The notes beneath the pieces are model-generated. The model was given only the letters and a program-made list of their open reading frames with translations. It made no database searches and was not told the DNA's origin. DNA of 12,714 nucleotides from Thermoplasmata archaeon (GTDB taxonomy: Archaea > Thermoplasmatota > Thermoplasmata > Lutacidiplasmatales > UBA184), in contig JASHUS010000093.1 of assembly GCA_030039865.1 (NCBI GenBank), forward strand, positions 1-12,714. The letters are read 5' to 3'. Each line of letters begins with the position of its first letter. The stretch's first letter is position 1. The position numbers and the translations under genes are program-made. Shown here piece after piece: positions 7,827-12,714 of this stretch.

Positions 7827-8915
7827 CGCCGCGCTCGCCGCGAGCCGGTACGAGATCAGGAGCGGCTCGACCTCGGCGGCCGGCAGCTGGTAGACCCGGG
7901 CGAAGACGATGCGGCGCAGATCGCTCCACTCGAGCTCGGCGCGCAGGAGGTACGTGAAGATCACGCCGAGGCTCAAGGGGTACGTCGCGAGCCGCCGGAT
8001 CTCGGCGACCGCGCGGTCGCGGTTCAGCGCCACCTCGTAGGCCGTGAGCGCGTCGACCGGCCCGTCCTCGGGCACGGCGGTCGCGATCGACGGCCAGCGC
8101 GGCGCGAGGCGCTCGGCGAGCTCGCGCACGCCGCGGGCCGCATAGAGGTCCGGCGCCTGGCTCGCGGGCAGCGTGCCGAGGTCGAGCCAGCGGGCGAGGA
8201 CGTCGTCGAGCGGCAGGTCGACGCTCTTCCCCTTGAGGAGCAGGAGCGCGTTGCGCACATCGATCTCGCTCTGGAGGAGCCCGCGCACGACCCACTCGTC
8301 GCCCTGGAAGAAGCGGGCGGCGGCGAGCGTGCGCTGGTAGTAGTCCTTGTCGAGCGCGCGGAGGATCGGGAAGACGTTCCGCGTCCGCTGGAACTCCTCG
8401 AGGTACGGCAGGATGATCGTCCCGTAGCCGAAGCGCACGAGCGCCTGCACGGTCGCCTCGACCGACGGCTGGGCGAGCAGCATGCGGAAGTCGTCGAGGC
8501 CCAGGACGCCCGAGAAGAAGCCGGCGGGGATCTCCCGCGCCGACACGAGATGGTCCTCGACCTCGGTCACGGGCCGGCCCTGCGCCTTCGACGAGAGGAT
8601 CAGCTCGATGTTCTGGATGTCCCAGCGGCCGAGGTAGGCCGCGACGACCGTCCGGCCCGCGAACGGCGTCGCCTCGTAGGCGTGGCGGTCGCGGACCGCG
8701 AGGGTCCGGTTGATCGCGATCTCGACGAGCGAGGCGCCGCCGTGCGTCGATCGGCTCAGCGCGATCGCCGGCCCGTACGGGGTCGTTTCGAGGAGCTTCG
8801 CGAGGTCGTCCGCGTCCTTCGCCCCGAGGAGCGTCTGGTACGTCCCCCGGGAGAGGAACGCCGGGAACTCCGGCTTCAACCGCCCGAGGGCGCTCGCGTA
8901 CGGGGAGCCCGCCAT
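7824..8915 (-). CDS. atpC: A-type ATP synthase subunit C
   Basis: This 363-residue helical protein is related to V-ATPase subunit d (ac39), the funnel-shaped socket linking the D-F central stalk to the K ring. The N-terminus MAGSPYASALGRLKPEF leads into PAFLSRGTYQTLLGAKDADD and LLETTPYG, the standard start of the family. It is otherwise soluble and helical; LGRWDIQNIELILSSKAQG is the characteristic conserved region for direct recognition, and RNALLLLKGKSVDL is its counterpart later in the repeat. The end has DLRRIVFARVYQLPA. Length fits (usually about 330-360). The ATG at 8913-8915 lies 15 bases after the atpE stop with a weak GGGG element between. It is the last gene of the K-E-C unit. Confidence 0.96.
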   Translation of the reverse strand: MAGSPYASALGRLKPEFPAFLSRGTYQTLLGAKDADDLAKLLETTPYGPAIALSRSTHGGASLVEIAINRTLAVRDRHAYEATPFAGRTVVAAYLGRWDIQNIELILSSKAQGRPVTEVEDHLVSAREIPAGFFSGVLGLDDFRMLLAQPSVEATVQALVRFGYGTIILPYLEEFQRTRNVFPILRALDKDYYQRTLAAARFFQGDEWVVRGLLQSEIDVRNALLLLKGKSVDLPLDDVLARWLDLGTLPASQAPDLYAARGVRELAERLAPRWPSIATAVPEDGPVDALTAYEVALNRDRAVAEIRRLATYPLSLGVIFTYLLRAELEWSDLRRIVFARVYQLPAAEVEPLLISYRLAASAA

Positions 8916-8930
8916 GCGCCGTTCGGCCCC

Positions 8931-9482
8931 CTAGGCCAGGAGCTCGCGGACCTTGTCCTCGTGGAGCCGCAGGAGCTCGTCGAACGAGAAGTTCAGCCGA
9001 CGGCTCCCGTCGGGCGTCTCCGCGACGAGACCGCCGAGGATCGGCTGCGGACGGGCGTCGAACGACTTCCCCGCCACCTTCTGGAGCAGCGCGGCGTCCT
9101 CGGCCCGGCCGCTGACGCGGACCTGCTTACCCAGCGTCGCGGTCGCCTCGGCGTACATCCGCTTCAGCGCGTCGGGGTACTCGCTCGAACCCGTGTAGTC
9201 GGCGAGGAGCTTACGCGTATCGATGATCGCCTGCTCGAGCCGCGCCTCGCGCGCCTCGTAGAGGCGCTTACGGCCCTGGAGCTTCGCCGCGGCGAGGCGC
9301 TGGACGCGCTCGCGCGCGATCTCGGACCGGCTCGCCTCGCCGCTCGCCTTCTGGATCTCGGCGACCTGGCGGTCACGGTCGGCCGCGATCTCCGACGCCG
9401 CGCGGTCCCGGTCCGCGGTGATCTGGGCGAGCTCGGCCTCGCCGCGGCGGCGGATCTCCTCGATGAGGTCCTCGAGGGGCAT
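8931..9482 (-). CDS. atpE: A-type ATP synthase peripheral-stalk subunit E
   Basis: This 183-residue protein is the partner of subunit H in the peripheral stalks. The first two thirds are a charged coiled coil starting MPLEDLIEEIRRRGEAEL, with ADRDRAASEIAADRDRQVAE and RLAAAKLQGRKRLYEAREA. The C-terminal globular domain contains ILGGLVAETPDGSRRLNFSF followed by DELLRLHEDKVRELLA, matching the family's Gly-Gly-x-hydrophobic strand and terminal helix that hold the top of the A3B3 head. The frame stays open far upstream through atpK into the promoter region, but the ATG at 9480-9482 is the natural start: it lies 19 bases after the atpK stop and gives a normal family length. No strong SD is visible, so translation may depend on atpK. 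Confidence 0.95.
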   Translation of the reverse strand: MPLEDLIEEIRRRGEAELAQITADRDRAASEIAADRDRQVAEIQKASGEASRSEIARERVQRLAAAKLQGRKRLYEAREARLEQAIIDTRKLLADYTGSSEYPDALKRMYAEATATLGKQVRVSGRAEDAALLQKVAGKSFDARPQPILGGLVAETPDGSRRLNFSFDELLRLHEDKVRELLA

Positions 9483-9501
9483 GCGCCGGAAGTGGGACGG
9501 C

Positions 9502-9720
9502 CTACAGGATGCCGAGGAGCAGGATGATCCCCAGCACGAACCCGATGATCCAGAGCGTTTCGGGAATGACGAAGAAGAAGAGGACCTGGCCGAACTTCTC
9601 CGGTTTCTCGGCGATGATCCCCATCCCGGCGGCGCCGATACCGGACTGCGCCATGCCGGTCCCGATGAGCCCACCGGCGATCGCGATCCCTGCGGCGAGC
9701 GTCTCGTAATCCGTTGGCAT
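9502..9720 (-). CDS. atpK: A-type ATP synthase rotor-ring subunit K (subunit c)
   Basis: This 72-residue proteolipid is a single two-helix hairpin forming the ion-carrying rotor ring. Helix 1 is about residues 8-36, with GTGMAQSGIGAAGMG; helix 2 is about 45-71, with FVIPETLWIIGFV. Glu54 (codon 9559-9561) in the PET motif is the ion-binding carboxylate. Gln25 in helix 1 and Thr55 next to the Glu are polar residues of the kind that help bind Na+ in some V/A-type rings, so the ion cannot be decided from sequence. It is the first gene of the K-E-C unit, 31 bases from the TATA element, which implies a very short leader. A separate promoter would suit a subunit needed in many copies per complex, as an inference. 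Confidence 0.97.
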   Translation of the reverse strand: MPTDYETLAAGIAIAGGLIGTGMAQSGIGAAGMGIIAEKPEKFGQVLFFFVIPETLWIIGFVLGIILLLGIL

Positions 9721-9750
9721 CCTGACGACCCGGGGCGCCCGAAATGGGTG

Positions 9751-9763
9751 GGGTATATAACCC
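9751..9763 (-). promoter_or_regulatory. Near-symmetric TATA element of the atpK-E-C unit
   Basis: On this strand GGGTATATAACCC; on the transcribed strand it reads GGGTTATATACCC. It is the clearest AT-rich island in a very GC-rich region. Its centre is about 37 bases upstream of the atpK ATG, so a start about 25 bases downstream leaves a leader of roughly ten bases. The symmetric GGGT/ACCC arms mean TBP could in principle also work rightwards, giving a leader of about 200 bases for the regulator at 9990. Confidence 0.7.
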
Positions 9764-9817
9764 GGACCGGCGAGCCGGGGGCCATCTGTCGAGGTGAGCG
9801 GCCCGCCGGGCCCCTCA

Positions 9818-9836
9818 GAGATTTGGGAAGAATCTC
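9818..9836. repeat. Short inverted repeat in the atpK/regulator intergenic region
   Basis: GAGATT (9818-9823) and AATCTC (9831-9836) are perfect complements around a seven-base loop. It lies about 60 bases from the TATA element and could be an operator half-site pair or an RNA hairpin in a rightward leader. Function unknown. Confidence 0.45.
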
Positions 9837-9846
9837 GGAAAACGGG

Positions 9847-9893
9847 GATGACCTCCGCGGCCGATGCTTCCGGGGCCGTGAGGAGGGGTCATC
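9847..9893. repeat. Long imperfect hairpin in the atpK/regulator intergenic region
   Basis: Left arm segments GATGA, CCTCC and GCGGCC (9847-9862) pair in order with GGCCGT (9874-9879), GGAGG (9882-9886) and TCATC (9889-9893). This makes 16 pairs, one of them G-U, with two small bulges and an 11-base loop. It lies outside any supported gene and about 100 bases before the regulator start. It may be a structured leader, a small RNA or a regulatory palindrome; nothing in the sequence decides. Apart from the TATA element and the two inverted repeats, I see nothing in the 269 bases 9721-9989. Confidence 0.5.
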
Positions 9894-9989
9894 GGAGCTC
9901 CGGAGGATCCGCCCGGTCGATGGGGCGAGCGGCCGCCGGTCGTCGCGGGACATGAGCCTTAACCCGACCGAGCCCTTCGCGGACCGACC

Positions 9990-10292
9990 GTGGACAGCTT
10001 CTCCCGACTGCTCTGGTGGCTGTTCGCGAGCAGCGCCGGGGCGCGCACGCGCGCGGAGATCGTGGGCGTGCTGCGCGAGGAGCCGCGGAACGCCCAGCAG
10101 CTCGCCCTCGCGCTCGGGATGGACTACTCGACGATCCGCCACCACCTCAAGGTGCTCCAGCAGAACCGCCTCGTCGAGTCGAGCGGCGACCACTACGGGC
10201 AGGTCTATTCCGTGACCGCGGTCGTCGAGGAGCGCTGGGCCGAGTTCGAGGCGATCGGCCGCCGGCGCGATGCCCGGGAGGGACGCCCGTGA
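9990..10292 (+). CDS. Winged helix-turn-helix transcriptional regulator (ArsR-like)
   Basis: The product has 100 residues and starts with GTG. The fold is visible as EIVGVLREEPRNAQQLALAL, then GMDYSTIRHHLKVLQQNRLV as the recognition helix region, then a wing, ESSGDHYGQVYSV, and a short C-terminal helix. This is the pattern of small archaeal ArsR/MarR-like wHTH proteins. There is no metal- or ligand-binding cysteine cluster, so the signal sensed is unknown. No SD precedes the GTG; a weak AT-containing patch, CCTTAAC (9957-9963), lies about 29 bases upstream, which would suit a leaderless transcript. The alternative is a long leader from the TATA element at 9751-9763. The stop overlaps the GTG of the next gene by four bases, so the two are made together. 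Control of its own operon or the divergent atpK unit is possible but unproven. Confidence 0.85.
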   Translation: MDSFSRLLWWLFASSAGARTRAEIVGVLREEPRNAQQLALALGMDYSTIRHHLKVLQQNRLVESSGDHYGQVYSVTAVVEERWAEFEAIGRRRDAREGRP

Positions 10293-10720
10293 CCGACGAA
10301 CCCCCGGTGAGCCGTCTCGGCTCCCTTGCCCGGGTCCTCCTCGTCGCCCTCGGCGGCGGGATCATCGGGCTCGCGATCACGTTCCTGGTGCGACCGATGC
10401 CGGGCCCGCCCGGCCCCCACGGGGTCGCGGCCCCGACCCCGCACCTCCTGCTCCTCTCGGGCGCGATCGCGGGGATCGACCTCGCCCTCCTCGTCGCGCT
10501 CGTCGCGGTCTACCTGCGGACGTACCTCGACACGCGCGCGCGCTTCGCGGCCGGGCTCGTCGTCTTCCTCGTCGCCCTCCTGCTCCAGACGTTCGTGACG
10601 GCCCCGTTCATCGTCGGGGCGTTCGGCTTCGGCGTGGGCGGCCTCTGGCCGTTCCTGTTCGCGAGCTCGCTGTTCGGGGCGGTCGCGCTCGCGGTGTTCC
10701 TGTTCCTCAGCCTCGAGTGA
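10289..10720 (+). CDS. Four-helix membrane protein coupled to the wHTH regulator
   Basis: This 143-residue protein starts with a GTG that overlaps the regulator stop by four bases and is preceded by GGAGG (10277-10281), seven bases upstream. I do not recognise a family. Four hydrophobic segments are visible at about residues 11-33 (VALGGGIIGLAITFLV), 50-71 (GAIAGIDLALLVALVAVYL), 80-105 (FAAGLVVFLVALLLQTF) and 110-142 (LWPFLFASSLFGAVALAVFL). Between the first two is a Pro/Gly-rich loop with RPMPGPPGPHG. No enzymatic motif, cysteine pair or metal site is present. The tight pairing with a DNA-binding protein suggests a membrane partner that senses a signal or restrains the regulator, but this is inference from context only. 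Confidence 0.82.
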   Translation: MTDEPPVSRLGSLARVLLVALGGGIIGLAITFLVRPMPGPPGPHGVAAPTPHLLLLSGAIAGIDLALLVALVAVYLRTYLDTRARFAAGLVVFLVALLLQTFVTAPFIVGAFGFGVGGLWPFLFASSLFGAVALAVFLFLSLE

Positions 10721-10741
10721 GGCGTAGGACCGAAAGGGTTC

Positions 10742-10770
10742 GCGGGGCCCCGATCGCTCGGGAACCCCGC
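10742..10770. terminator. Strong GC-rich hairpin between convergent genes (possible terminator)
   Basis: GCGGGG (10742-10747) pairs with CCCCGC (10765-10770), and CCCGA (10749-10753) with TCGGG (10758-10762). There is a TCGC loop and only a C/AA internal mismatch, eleven pairs in all. It sits in the 73-base gap where the + strand membrane gene and the - strand pilin-like gene converge. It lacks the T-run of a known archaeal terminator, so the function is a guess from position. Confidence 0.45.
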
Positions 10771-10793
10771 TCCGCGCCGAGGGGCGCCGCGGA

Positions 10794-11195
10794 CTACGAC
10801 GACGTGCGGGCCGACGGCGGGGGCGCCGTCATGTTCCCGCAGCCACCGGGGCCGGGCGCGCCCGGACACGCCGGAGGAGGCGGGGGTGGGGGCGGCGGGG
10901 GGGCCGTCCCGTTCCCCGGTCCGGTCGTGTTCGTGCTGTTCGTCCCGGTCGCGTTACCGCGGGGCGGTGGGGGCGGTGGGGGCGGCGGCGGGCGATGGGC
11001 CGTCGCGTTGCCACAGCCCGACGGGGCGGTCGTGTTGTTCGAAGTGGAGTTCGATCCGGACCCGTCGTCCCCGTGAAGCGAGGACGAACGGACCTCGGCG
11101 AGCGACACCCCGAAGACCCCGAGCCCAGCGATCGCGAGCGCGACCGCGGCGAGTACGGGGGCGATCCCTCGGCGGTTCAGGTTGGTTCGACGCAT
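10794..11195 (-). CDS. Pilin-like secreted Pro/Asn/Thr-rich protein with class III signal peptide
   Basis: The product has 133 residues. The ATG at 11193-11195 is preceded by a perfect GGAGGTGA. The N-terminus MRRTNLNRRG followed by IAPVLAAVALAIAGLGVFGV matches the class III signal of archaeal pilin-like proteins, with likely PibD-type cleavage after Gly10 leaving a hydrophobic anchor helix. The rest is low complexity: two tracts of ten prolines and nine Asn-x-Ser/Thr sequons (two of them overlapping), such as GTNSTNTTG. Three cysteines lie in two GCGN modules and an ACPG; the modules GCGNATA and GCGNMTA look like a duplicated unit. Such a protein would be an extended, glycosylated surface stalk; it has no enzyme motif. 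It lies downstream of the VKOR gene on the same strand, 105 bases away. The family is not recognised, and pilus assembly is not shown. Confidence 0.78.
   Translation of the reverse strand: MRRTNLNRRGIAPVLAAVALAIAGLGVFGVSLAEVRSSSLHGDDGSGSNSTSNNTTAPSGCGNATAHRPPPPPPPPPPRGNATGTNSTNTTGPGNGTAPPPPPPPPPPACPGAPGPGGCGNMTAPPPSARTSS
10873..10903 (+). repeat. G-rich tract encoding the second polyproline run
   Basis: Runs of two to seven G separated by single bases lie on the + strand, the non-coding strand of the pilin-like gene, where the complement reads as proline codons. The pattern is able to form a G-quadruplex and to slip in replication. Confidence 0.6.
10959..10999 (+). repeat. G-rich tandem repeat encoding the first polyproline run
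   Basis: The nine-base unit GGTGGGGGC occurs twice in tandem and is followed by GGC triplets. On the - strand it reads as mixed proline codons. Several G-runs in a row give G-quadruplex potential. With the tract at 10873-10903 it brackets the Asn/Thr-rich middle of the pilin-like protein. Confidence 0.6.
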
Positions 11196-11198
11196 AGG

Positions 11199-11206
11199 TC
11201 ACCTCC
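11199..11206 (-). promoter_or_regulatory. Perfect Shine-Dalgarno of the pilin-like gene
   Basis: Reading GGAGGTGA on the coding strand, it fully matches the archaeal 16S anti-SD and puts the GGAGG core six bases before the ATG at 11195. It fixes the start and supports the gene as real. The rest of the 105-base gap up to the VKOR gene contains only a small GGAAA/TTTCC inverted repeat (11229-11244); no convincing TATA element is visible. Confidence 0.75.
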
Positions 11207-11300
11207 GGGTTCCCGGACGGGGGCGGGCGGAAAGCCGATTTTCCGAGAAGGGGCCGGAATCGCTCCCGCATCGCGCCGGAATCTCGGCGATGTCGGGGGA

Positions 11301-11777
11301 TCACGTCGCGTTGTCGGCGGCCTTTGGCGCGGGGGACTCCGCCTCGGCCCGCATCCTGAGGGTGAGCGCGATCGCGCCGACCCAGACGAGGACGCCGAAG
11401 ATGTAGCTCGTGACGCAGACCGGACAGAGCGCGTGGATCAGCGCGACCTCGACGTAGGCGAAGTACGCGGCGAACGCGACGCCGATCGTCGTGAGCCCGA
11501 GGAGCGCGTAGAGGTAGCGGAGGTCGGCCGAGCGCCGCTCCGCGAGCACCGCGAGGGCGATGATCAGGATGAATCCCGAGATCCCGATCGCCGCGTCGGG
11601 GATCCCGAGGACGGTCGTCCGGCCGCTCGAGTCGACGGCGCCGCAGGAGAAGTACGAGCTGAACGAGCAGGTGTTGCGCAGGCTCGCGTCGAGCGTCTCG
11701 AGCCCCGCGTAGATCGAGACGACCAGCCCGAGGACGCCGGTCAGGGAGACGTACGTCCAGAGGGACCGGGTCCGCAC
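11301..11777 (-). CDS. VKOR-family quinone-linked thiol oxidase
   Basis: This 158-residue membrane protein starts with GTG; GGAGG lies four bases upstream, in the 10-base gap after the preceding gene. It is a vitamin K epoxide reductase homologue. In prokaryotes such proteins act like DsbB, passing electrons from secreted thiol proteins to membrane quinones. All key residues are visible: loop Cys37 and Cys45 (NTCSFSSYFSCGAVDSS), Ser51 six residues later, and the active-site pair Cys118-Pro-Val-Cys121 (ALCPVCVTSYIFG). The Cys-Cys-Ser spacing equals that of human VKOR (43, 51, 57). Four to five hydrophobic helices are seen, at about 8-28, 58-78, 88-110 and 112-140. No fused thioredoxin domain is present; the gene just upstream, with a thioredoxin fold, probably supplies the partner. 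The last residues are a hydrophilic Ala/Pro-rich tail. Confidence 0.92.
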   Translation of the reverse strand: MRTRSLWTYVSLTGVLGLVVSIYAGLETLDASLRNTCSFSSYFSCGAVDSSGRTTVLGIPDAAIGISGFILIIALAVLAERRSADLRYLYALLGLTTIGVAFAAYFAYVEVALIHALCPVCVTSYIFGVLVWVGAIALTLRMRAEAESPAPKAADNAT

Positions 11778-11787
11778 CGAGCCTCCG

Positions 11788-12714
11788 CTAGATCTGGGCG
11801 AGGTCTCCGTTGACCATCCCGGTCATCGTGGTGGTCCACTGGTACTTACCGGGGTTGCTGAGTCCGGTGCCCGCCGGCGAGGCGAGGAACGCCGAGACGG
11901 TCGAATAGCCGTCGCCCTTGATCACGAACGCGCAGATCCACGCGGCCTGCGTATCGATGATCGGCCAAGCGGAACCGCTCGCGGTGCTCTCGGTCAGGAC
12001 GTCCTGCGCCACGGTCGTGTACCCTCCGCTGTTCCCGGCGGACCAGGTGCTCAAGTCCGCCGGATCAATCAACGACGAGCCCCCGTGCACGTACTGTCCG
12101 TTCACCACGACGAACGGGATGGAGTTGCCGGAGTAGGCGGTCACGTACGCCTGCTGCGTGCAGCTCGAGGTGCTCGGGAACGTCCCGGCGGTGCCGGTCG
12201 ATTGCGTCCAGTAGTACTCGGACACTTGGAACGAAACCGCCGTCGAGCTTACCGAAGCGAAGCCGAGGACGACCTCGGGAGTGCTAGGATAGACGTCGCT
12301 CGGATTCGAGTACTGGAAGCTAGTTCCTGGTATGCCACCGGTACCGCCGCTGAAGCCGCTCTGAAACTCCGAGAGCGCTTTCCACATCGCCCAGCTGCTG
12401 GCCGAGCAGTACGGGCACCAGGTCGCCCCGTAGAAGTAGAAGACCGGCTTTCCACTGTCCTGCCACGCCGACGCCGAGACCTGGGTCCATCCCTGGCCCC
12501 CCGGGACCGCCGTGGCGCTGCTCGCCGACGGCAGGATCGGGCAGCCGAAGAAGAGCGCGCCCGCGAGGGCGATCATGCCGGCGACGACGAGACCGACCAC
12601 GACCCCCGTGACGACGGTCGTGCGCAGCGCCTTCGACCAGCGTTCCTGGCCCGACCGCCACAGCGCGAAGATCAGCAGGATCGCGACGACCGCGAGCGCG
12701 AGGCCGAGGTAGGG
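11788..12714 (-). CDS. DUF929-like membrane-anchored thioredoxin-fold protein (5' end outside window)
   Basis: The frame runs from the right edge to the TAG at 11788-11790, 308 codons. A GTG at 12598-12600 could start a 270-residue form. However, the 38 codons before it are open and read as a membrane helix (LGLALAVVAILLIFALW) and a basic loop (RSGQERWSKALRT), leading into a second helix, so the real start is probably beyond the window. Outside the membrane follows a thioredoxin-like domain: PVFYFYGATWCPYCSASSW has the redox CPYC motif (12406-12417), and NSIPFVVVNGQYVHGGS looks like the cis-proline strand. The Ser/Thr/Gly-rich composition fits an extracytoplasmic domain. DUF929 proteins of this type occur in Thermoplasma and Sulfolobus relatives. 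It lies 10 bases before the VKOR gene and is likely its DsbA-like partner; further cysteines at SSCTQQ and WICAF may form structural or relay disulfides. Confidence 0.85.
   Translation of the reverse strand, partial: PYLGLALAVVAILLIFALWRSGQERWSKALRTTVVTGVVVGLVVAGMIALAGALFFGCPILPSASSATAVPGGQGWTQVSASAWQDSGKPVFYFYGATWCPYCSASSWAMWKALSEFQSGFSGGTGGIPGTSFQYSNPSDVYPSTPEVVLGFASVSSTAVSFQVSEYYWTQSTGTAGTFPSTSSCTQQAYVTAYSGNSIPFVVVNGQYVHGGSSLIDPADLSTWSAGNSGGYTTVAQDVLTESTASGSAWPIIDTQAAWICAFVIKGDGYSTVSAFLASPAGTGLSNPGKYQWTTTMTGMVNGDLAQI

Noticed and set aside
6310..7893. A 527-codon + strand frame overlapping atpI
   Set aside because: Out of frame with the well-conserved subunit I; the product is an Arg/Pro/Ala-rich string without hydrophobic segments.
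8550..9527. A 325-codon + strand frame opposite atpC and atpE
   Set aside because: Antisense shadow of two recognised subunits, with no start signal or domain.
9841..9893. Box C/D small RNA near GGATGACC
   Set aside because: There is no full RUGAUGA box C and no matching CUGA box at the right distance; only the hairpin is supported.
9483..10193. Possible long N-terminal extension of atpE
   Set aside because: It runs through atpK in another frame and through the K promoter; the ATG at 9480-9482 starts the known coiled coil.
10860..11000. CRISPR-like or direct-repeat array in the G-rich region
   Set aside because: The units are short proline-codon repeats within a coding gene, with no spacer structure.
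1..12714. tRNA, rRNA or insertion sequence
   Set aside because: No cloverleaf, rRNA core sequence, transposase motif or terminal inverted repeats were recognised when reading both strands.

Overview
The window is a GC-rich archaeal locus dominated by the A-type (V/A-type) ATP synthase. Evidence for Archaea is the A-type subunit set, a perfect TATA element upstream of subunit K, Shine-Dalgarno sites matching the archaeal anti-SD, a class III (pilin-type) signal peptide and a DUF929-type thioredoxin-fold protein. An uncultured, high-GC member of the Thermoplasmatota is the best guess. The intein at the P-loop site of subunit A and the DUF929 gene are both known from Thermoplasma relatives, but the lineage is inferred, not shown.

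Layout. Positions 1-7813 (+) hold the 3' end of a probable atpF, then atpA with a full-length intein in its P-loop, atpB, atpD, a 39-codon TTG-started membrane mini-gene, atpH and atpI. All are tightly packed and mostly joined by 1-nt overlaps or short gaps with SD sites. Positions 7824-9720 (-) hold the rest of the enzyme as a convergent unit, K-E-C, with its own promoter at 9751-9763. Ten bases separate the atpI and atpC stops. The enzyme is therefore encoded by two face-to-face operons instead of the single H-I-K-E-C-F-A-B-D order known from Methanosarcina.

The 269-bp stretch 9721-9989 carries the K promoter and two inverted repeats, one of them long. It is followed on the + strand by a winged-helix regulator (9990-10292) translationally coupled to a four-helix membrane protein (10289-10720). 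A strong hairpin (10742-10770) lies between convergent genes.

Positions 10794-12714 (-) hold, in transcription order, a DUF929-like membrane-anchored thioredoxin-fold protein (5' end outside the window), a VKOR-family thiol oxidase, and a pilin-like secreted protein. The last has a class III signal peptide, two ten-proline tracts, nine N-glycosylation sequons and three cysteines. Together they suggest an extracytoplasmic disulfide-forming pair next to a possible cysteine-containing surface substrate.

The most interesting points are the uncharacterised mini-membrane gene inside the ATP synthase operon, the endonuclease-bearing intein, and the DUF929-VKOR-pilin-like cassette. No rRNA, tRNA, CRISPR array or insertion sequence was seen.
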